In this document: piece after piece, positions 1-7,215 of the stretch | Numbering within the stretch: position 1 is the first letter of the stretch | How the letters are laid out: each line of letters begins with the position of its first letter | Assembly (NCBI GenBank): GCA_027451645.1 | Contig: DAIDIX010000091.1 | Coordinates: 1-7,215 of the forward strand | From: Candidatus Dormiibacterota bacterium | Lineage (GTDB): Bacteria > Chloroflexota > Dormibacteria > Aeolococcales > Aeolococcaceae | Direction of reading: 5' to 3' | DNA length: 7,215 bases | The notes under the pieces: generated by a model | Databases searched by the model: none | Seen by the model: only the letters and a program-made list of their open reading frames with translations | What the model was told of the DNA's origin: nothing | Translations under genes and position numbers: made by a program

Positions 1-432
1 GATACATCACGGACAACTGCCATTGTCGTTGCAACTCCGGAAGAGATGCCCATTCAGGAGGCAAGGCAGTTCAAGGATGCTGTCCATGCATTTCCCATCG
101 ATGTGGCTGGCTATGTCATGAACAAGGTGCTCCCAGACGGGGATGGAAATCGTGACGAGGTTCTCCGGAGCTGCATGGAGACTCCTGCACTCGTCACTGC
201 TCTTGCACGCTCGCTCGACTGGAATCCCGAGGACCTCAGTGCAACTGTTGCGCTCTACAGTGCAATGGCGAGGACACAGGAGGAGTTTGTTGCTCTTGCA
301 CGGGAGGAGATTGGAGGACCATCCTGGTCACTTCCCCTGCTCGGAACACGGGGTGGCGGGAGAACTGCACGTGCCATAGCAAGGATATTTGCAGATGAAG
401 TTGCGCGTGCGAGGGAGGCACGGAAGGCATGA
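1..432 (+). CDS. ArsA/Get3-family ATPase, C-terminal part (5' end outside window)
   Basis: The reading frame is open from base 1 and ends at TGA 430-432, so 143 residues are visible and the true start lies upstream; the ATG at 46 is internal. The first visible residues run TSRTTAIVVATPEEMPIQEA, followed by a hydrophobic strand and VMNKVLP. This matches the end of the ATPase core in ArsA/Get3 proteins: a beta strand, then Pro-Glu-Glu, then Glu-Ala-Arg, then the Asn-Lys element that helps bind adenine. The rest is mostly helical, with a basic Ala/Arg-rich tail. The P-loop and switch regions lie outside the window, so ATPase activity is not shown here. No CxxC metal motif is visible, which argues against a classical arsenite or Get3 zinc site. 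The next gene starts within its stop codon, so the two products are probably made together. By analogy with mycobacterial Rv3679-Rv3680 it may be the first subunit of a heterodimer. Confidence 0.85.
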   Translation, partial: DTSRTTAIVVATPEEMPIQEARQFKDAVHAFPIDVAGYVMNKVLPDGDGNRDEVLRSCMETPALVTALARSLDWNPEDLSATVALYSAMARTQEEFVALAREEIGGPSWSLPLLGTRGGGRTARAIARIFADEVARAREARKA

Positions 433-3400
433 GCGACGGGAGGACACTCCTTGATGAACTCGCAAAGCGCGAAGTGATCATCTGCGGAGGAGCTGGAGGA
501 GTTGGCAAGACGACCTCAAGTGCTGCACTGGGTCTTGCACTTGCCCACCGGTACGGGAAGAAGGTGCTGGTCCTCACCGTGGATCCTGCAAAGAGGCTTG
601 CTTCTGCTCTTGGCCTTGCAGAACTCGGATCCCACCCGACATGCATTGACAGTCTCGTCATTCCACATCTCAGTGAACCGCTTCGCGGATCGCTCTTTGC
701 AGCAATGCTCAATGTGAAGGATGCCTGGGATCAGGCAGTGCAGCGGTATGCTGACTCCCCCCAGACAGTCCGTCGTCTCATTGCCAATCCGTATTACCAG
801 AGCATGATTGAAACGTTTGTTGGCTCGCAGGAGTATGCAGCACTCGAAACTCTCTTCCAGCTCCATGCCTCGGGCGAGTTCGACTGCATTATCGTGGACA
901 CTCCCCCCTCGAAGAATGCACTCGACATCATCGAGGCGCCACGCCACTACAGCGACTTTGCTGGAGTTCGGCTCATCTCTCTGCTCACTTCTCCAGCCCG
1001 TGTGGGCTGGAAGGCATTCTCGTTTGCAGCAGCACCTGTATCGAAGATGGCATCCCGGCTTCTTGGAAGCACTTCCCTTGCAGAACTCATCGATTTTGTT
1101 GAGGGGTTCCAGAGCATGAATGGTGGCATCCAGAAACGTGCCCGGAGCCTCTACGCACTTCTCCAGAGCACCCGCTGTGCATTCATTGTCGTGACGACAC
1201 TGGAGGATGTGCAGTTTGGGGAGGCGGAGATGTTCACCTATCGGCTCAGGGAGCTCGGCATGCATCTGCGTGGTGTCATCATCAACAAGTGTCTTCCAGA
1301 GTTTCTCGGAGCAGAGGATATGGACAATGTCGTGATGCATGCACGAAGTCCTGAAGATGTGTTTGCTGGCATGCCAGCCAGCACCCGGGAGATATGCTCA
1401 CTCGATGCTGTGGAAAACGTTTCCGAGATGGTACAGCTCCTCCATGACCGGGCAGTTCTCGAGCGGAAGCTGAGAAGCACGGTCTCCCACCTGGGACGGG
1501 CTGCAGTTGTGAATGTGCCCCTCCTCCCACGGGATCTTTCGAACATTGAGGGTGTAGTGGAGATTGCGAAACGCATCAGTCCGCAGACAGAACTCCGGGA
1601 TGGCTGATTTCAGCTGAGGACGTGTGTGATGCATGCAGTCCGCTGTGAATGGGAGGTTCGAGCCGGATGACATGGATTGCCTGTCCTCCCACTTCCTCAA
1701 GAAGGGGCAGGAGCGAGTCGGAAGCTGCAGTGAGAAGAATCTGGTGGGTTGATGACAGGCGGATGAGGAAGTCTGCATAGGCACGTGTGCGTACAGGATC
1801 TGCAGTGAGGAGCGGCTCATCCAGGAGGATGGGGAGGGTCTCACGGCGGGTGCCGAGAACAGTGGCAAGTGCGATGCGGAGCAGCAGGGTGATCTGGTCA
1901 CGTGTCCCATGGGATACGAGGTCGAGAGTAATGAACTCCGGAGACTCGGGCCCAAGTACTCGGAGAGTAAATGTCTCAGGATCGATGCTGCAGTCACGAT
2001 ATCTTCCGCCTGTGAGTTCGGGGAGGCTCGAGGCAAGTGCGGATCTCAGTCGGTCTGCCACATCATGATGAACATCGCTGCTGAGTTGTCGCAGTGTGTC
2101 CATGGCATGAGCCAGTGCAGACTTGTCAAGAAGGATGGCATCACGCTCAGCACATGCTTCTGCAAGGTCATCGCGAATATCGGCAATGGACATGCTGTGA
2201 CGATTCCGCTCCTGCAGGACGGTTTCACGTTCATGCGCGTTCCGTGCAAGTGCATCGCTCCGCTCCCTGGCCCTCCGCACTTCTTCCTCAAGTGCTGGGA
2301 GATCCTCGAATGATGACGGTTCCGCATCAGCAGGGGTGACATGATGTGTTGCACGCTCCTGCTCAAGATATGCGATCCGCTGCTCGAGTGCAGCAGGAGA
2401 CTGGGGAATGACTGCTCTCCGCTGGCGGAGGTGCTGGAGTGTCCGGATCTCGTCGAGTGCAGCATCCTTCGCTGCACAGCAGCGCTCGTACTCCGCAAGC
2501 AGTGTCTCAAGTGACCCGGACTGACCTGGAAGGAAGGAGAGCAGCCTGTCCCGGAGCTGTTCCTCATGACGCGTGCTCCTGTCCTTTGCCTGCAGCCAGT
2601 CGTGTTCGATATCGAGGAGCAGCCGCTCCTGCTCTGCAAGTGCTGCATCATTCGCAGTGAGTGTCACACGCCGTTCCGCATGGGTTTGCCGCTCATCGAT
2701 CGTGCCAAGAAGCAGCTTCACCACGGCAAGCACCTGCTTGGGCTCATGGACAGTTGGTGCAGGACGGTTCGAGTCATCGAAGGCGATGTCCAGATCATCC
2801 ATGAGATCACATACCTGTCCATGGAGTGTTCCGATACGGGTAGCGAGATCATCGATGCGGCTGCGGTATTCCGCGACCTCGCTTCTCGTTTCCGCCAGCT
2901 CCTCTCTGAGCCTGAGGAGGGTACGGAGGTTCTGCATGAGCTCCTCCCTGTCAAGAGAGCTTCCCTGGAGAGGGGAGACTGTGGACTGCGCCTTGTGGGC
3001 ACGCATGCCAGCAAGCAGTCGTGTGAGGAGAAGGGCGACAAGGAGTCCAGCAAGGAGTCCAGCACCACCAGGAATGAGGAGTTCGTGCAGATGGCGAAGT
3101 GTGGCAGCGAGGATGCCTGTGCCTGTGCCGACTGCAGCTCCGAAAAGTGCAATGAGGAGTCGTGCAGTTCCTCCCAGTACGGGGAGCGGCTTGGCAGGTT
3201 CCTCGAGAATGGAATGAACTTCTTCAGTGGCAAGCGAGTCGTATCCCGTTTCTGTACAGGTCTTCTCCAGTGCATGGATCTTGCCCTGGAGCCGGATGAG
3301 GCGTGCATCATCAGCAAGTGCTGCCTCACCCTCGAGGCGGGAACACTCATCCCGGAATCCTGCAATGCGTGCATCCTGCTCAGGCGAGATGCTGAGTTCA

Positions 3401-6400
3401 GGGAGGAGGTGGTGGAGACCACGTGCCAGGGAGGAACGCTTCTCACGAACGGGTTCGAGCTCCACCTTGGCACGACTCCACCGCTCGCCTGCTGCATCCC
3501 GTGTTGCACGGAGTCGGTCACATTCAGCCTGCATGTTCGCGATGGTTGACCGTGAGGAATCGTTGAACTGGAGAGCTGCTTCACGCTCAGGCTCATGGGC
3601 CATGAGCCTTGCCTCTTCCCGCTCGATGATATGGAGTTCATCAAGGTGATGCTGACTGAGAGCGATCGAGGTTATTATCCACTGGTGCTGGGAGCGCTCA
3701 TACTCCTCCCGTGCCACTGCAGCCTCATGGTGAAGAAGGGAGAGCTGGTCTACGTCCTGGACCGTTGTTGAGTGGAAGTTCTCAGCGTCTTCAAGCGCAG
3801 CTGTGAGCTCTTCAATTCTGCCCAGAACACTTCCGAGTGGACTGGAAGATCTTCTTGGAGTACCGAGTGATGCATCTGCCTCTGCAAGCCGGTCAAGCGC
3901 ATCACGGGCTGTCATGGAGATGCTGCCATCAACAAGGCGCTCAATCGTTGTCCTGAGGAGATCCACGTGGTTCTGCACTCCCTCTGGGGATGCAAGGAGA
4001 AGTCCATCCTCGCCAAGCCACGCTGTTGCTGCAAAGACATCCTCATCGATGCCAAGGTGGTGATATCCGGGAACGATCCGCTTGCCCACATGCATTGTGT
4101 GTGTGATGTCGCCTCCACCGATCTCGAGCACCTGTGCTGAGCTGGTCCGGTGTGTGAGCTTTCTCGCTACGCGGTAGCGTCGGTCACTGTCGAGACAGTA
4201 CGTGAGCGAGAGTCCGTACTGCGGAGCATCCCAGGGGGACCACCTGCTCCACGGACTCAGCCGTGCAGCTTTCCCGGGACGGCCGGACTCGATACCATAC
4301 AGCGCTGCGCGGATGGCACGCTGGAGGGTGGATTTTCCCGACTCGTTAGGACCGATGATGCAGGTGAGTCCCGGTGCGAAGGTGAACGACACATCGTGGA
4401 GCCTGCCGAAGCCATCAATCTCAATCTGCTCAAATTTCACGGTGCAGAACCTCTGTACCCTGAAGTGCATTGAGACCATACTTCAATGACCGCTCAAGCA
4501 TCTCCCGTTCAGGATCTTCCATATCCCTTGATTCAATGTCGCTTCGTACTGCAGCAACAAACCGGCCACGAACTGTGTGTTCCGCCATGAGTGCATCGAG
4601 GTCGAGTGCAGGCTGAGTCCGTGTGCGGAGGGTAAGAGAGGCGAGGGGTACTTCATGGAGCACTGCCTGCTGCAGCACATCAGTATCGAGAGCCATGTAG
4701 GAAGGAAGTGTTCCAATGAGGTCTGCCTGGAGAATCGTCCGCTTCGGATCGCGGAAACCAAGGGCCTCACGAATTCCTGCGAGGACAGCAGTGGCAAGCG
4801 AGGCAAGCGAGTTTGAGGACGTGACATCGACAGTGCATTCGAGTGCATGCCACTTCTGGAGGGGCACGAGCTCGCATGAGAATTCTCCCGAGTCTGCAAC
4901 TGTCACGATAACGGGACCATGGTCTCCTGTTTCATCGACAGCAAGCGGTTCAGGAGTACCTGGATAGAGGAGTCCCGTTGCAGCATCGAGCCTGAAGCTG
5001 TGGTAGTGTCCCGAGAGGGCACCAGCAAAACCCTTTCGCCGGATGTCCACTGCTGTGAAGGGGCCATGCTTGCTCTTTCCCTCGATTCCTGCGAGCCAGG
5101 CACGTTCAGCACCGTGAAAGAGTGCGAGATGCACATCGTGTGAGGGTTCGAGAGGTGGACCAGCCAGAGGGTTTCCTTCCCACATGTGATCCGGGTGTGC
5201 AAGTCCCCATATCACAAGCGAGTCCGTAAGCCGGATCGGAAGAAGCTCAGGAGCAGTGAATATGTGGACATTCGATGGCCAGTCCATCGTCATGTACAGG
5301 GAACCGTTGATGTACGGATCGTGATTTCCCGGAGCAATGAGAACGCGCATCGGTGCAAGGGAACCAAGAAGGCTCGTGAGAAACTGGCCAGTCTCTACTG
5401 TTGCATTGTCATCATCGAAGAGGTCGCCGCCAATTGTGAGTGCATCGCAGTTCCGCGACTGGGCAAGAGCACAGATTGCCTGAAGTGCATCGCGGAGCTC
5501 TGCACGGCGCAGTCGGGAAGCAGTGCTCGAGGAGCCATGGCGTGAGAAGGATCGCTCGAGATGGAGATCCGAGAAATGGCAGATGGTGTAGGTCATGGGG
5601 TACAGCTGTGGTTGCGAAAGTGGATACCTTCGTAGTGTCGCACACTCGCTTTCCCCATTCCAATGGGGCTACTTCTTCCTGGTCCGGGACGATTTCCTGG
5701 TGTCCAGGGCTGCAGTAGCCTTGGATAGTGGCATCCCGTAGCGGGCCATGCGGCCCGCAAGGAGCTGGTCGATGGGCAGGGATGACAGATGGGCGAGTGT
5801 CCGAAGCAGTGTCCCTTTCATGGCAGCAAGAGACACTGCTGGGTTCACGTGGATTCCCTGGGAAACCTCAGGAATGAGCTCATCGACAATGCCAAACTCG
5901 TGAGCAGTTGTCACAAGAGGCTTCATTGCAAGTGCAGCACGTGCTTTCTGCGATGCATCACGGTAGAGGATTGCTGCACAGGTTTCTGGAGGTGCAACAG
6001 TGTACATCGCGCGTTCGAAGGCAAGAACCCGGTCTGCAACGCCAAGTGCAAGTGCACCACCTGAGCCTCCTTCACTCAGCACTATGCTCACTGTGGGAAC
6101 AGTGAGCTCAAGCATGGTGATGAGCGAGGAGGAGATTGCCCATGCCTGTCCCCGTTCCTCTGCTCCAATTCCTGCATGGGCTGCTGGCGTGTCAATGAGG
6201 CAGACTACGGGAAGCTGGAACTTCTCTGCAAGACGCATGAGCCGCTGTGCCTTCCGGTACCCCTCGGGATGCGGCATGCCGAAGTTGTGGCGGACACGGG
6301 TCATTGCATCGGTGCCCTTCTCCTGTCCAATCACCATCATCCAGGCATCGTTGCAGCGTGCAATGCCACCAATGACTGCCTGGTCATCACTGAACAGCCG

Positions 6401-7215
6401 GTCTCCATGGAACTCGGTCCAGTCCGTGAATACGGAATGGATGACCTGGAGGGCCCGTGGACGTTCAGGATGGCGGGCAAGAGTCACTGCCTCGAAGGCA
6501 GCAGCCTCGGCATCGGGAAGTGGTGTATCAGCCACGGTTCATGACCTCATGGTGGGTGAGTGCAGCAAGTGTGGTGGCAAGCGTCTTCTGGAGCACTGCA
6601 CGTGCAACGACAGCATCAAGCATGCCGTGAGCGAGAAGGAATTCCGCTGTCTGGAAACCGTGTGGGAGCTTGTCGTACGTTGCCTGCTCAATGACACGTC
6701 CACCAGCGAATCCGATACGGGCATGGGGCTCAGCAATGATGACATCACCCTGTGTTGCAAACGATGCTGTGACTCCGCCAAAGCAGGGATCTGTGAGGAC
6801 AGTGATGTACGGCAGTCCCTCGTGGCCAAGAGCCACAACACCAGCACTGCAACGTGCCATCTGGGAGAGGGAGACGATGCCTTCCTGCATGCGGGCTCCA
6901 CCGGAGGTACAGACAGCAATGAGCGACCTGTGCTCGTCCCGTGCAATAGTGCATGCCCTCAGGAAGCTGTCGCCAGCAGACTGGCCAAGTGAACCACCGA
7001 AGAATGAGAACTCCATTGCAGCAATGACCACTGGACTGCCCCCGACAGTCCCTGTGCCAACAGCAAATGCATCGGAAAGGCCAGTCGACTTCCTTGTCTT
7101 GAGGACACGCTCCCTGTAGGGGATGCCATCATCGAATTCGAGCGGGTCGACAATGGGAAAGTCAAGCTCCACTCTCGTGAGCGATCCAGCATCAGTTATC
7201 TGCTGGAGCCGTTCC

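Overview
The window holds six protein-coding genes, packed with almost no spacing. Two genes are cut by the window edges. The + strand carries a pair of ArsA/Get3-type ATPase genes at positions 1-1607. The - strand carries everything else, read from the right edge leftwards: accD (partial), accA, a calcineurin-like (SbcD/Mre11/YhaO-type) nuclease gene and a large SMC/Rad50-like (YhaN-type) ATPase gene. The two blocks converge, and their last genes overlap tail to tail by 32 bp.

The organism is bacterial, of moderately high GC. The side-by-side ArsA-like ATPases, the second closely resembling mycobacterial Rv3680, suggest an actinobacterium. Separate accD and accA genes of the E. coli/Firmicutes type, with a short streptococcal-like AccA, are unusual for most actinobacteria. 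Together these hint at an anaerobic lineage such as Coriobacteriia. That placement is inference from recalled family features, not a database result.

Layout: (1) 1-432, C-terminal part of an ArsA-like ATPase, joined by an ATGA overlap to (2) 429-1607, a complete Rv3680-like ArsA ATPase. (3) 1576-4440, - strand, SMC-like ATPase with a two-helix membrane hairpin in the middle of its coiled coil. (4) 4430-5596, - strand, metallophosphoesterase nuclease that overlaps the ATPase start by 11 nt. (5) A 72-bp gap with a perfect inverted repeat just after the accA stop. (6) 5669-6535, - strand, accA. (7) 6528-7215, - strand, accD without its N-terminus, overlapping accA by 8 nt.

How the genes work together: AccD and AccA form the carboxyltransferase half of acetyl-CoA carboxylase, which makes malonyl-CoA for fatty-acid synthesis. 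The nuclease and SMC-like ATPase should form an Mre11-Rad50/SbcCD-like DNA-end-processing complex, here probably tethered to the membrane. The two ArsA-like proteins probably form a heterodimeric ATPase whose cargo cannot be read from the sequence. No RNA genes, insertion sequences, CRISPR arrays or phage genes were seen, and no stretch above 300 bases lacks a gene.
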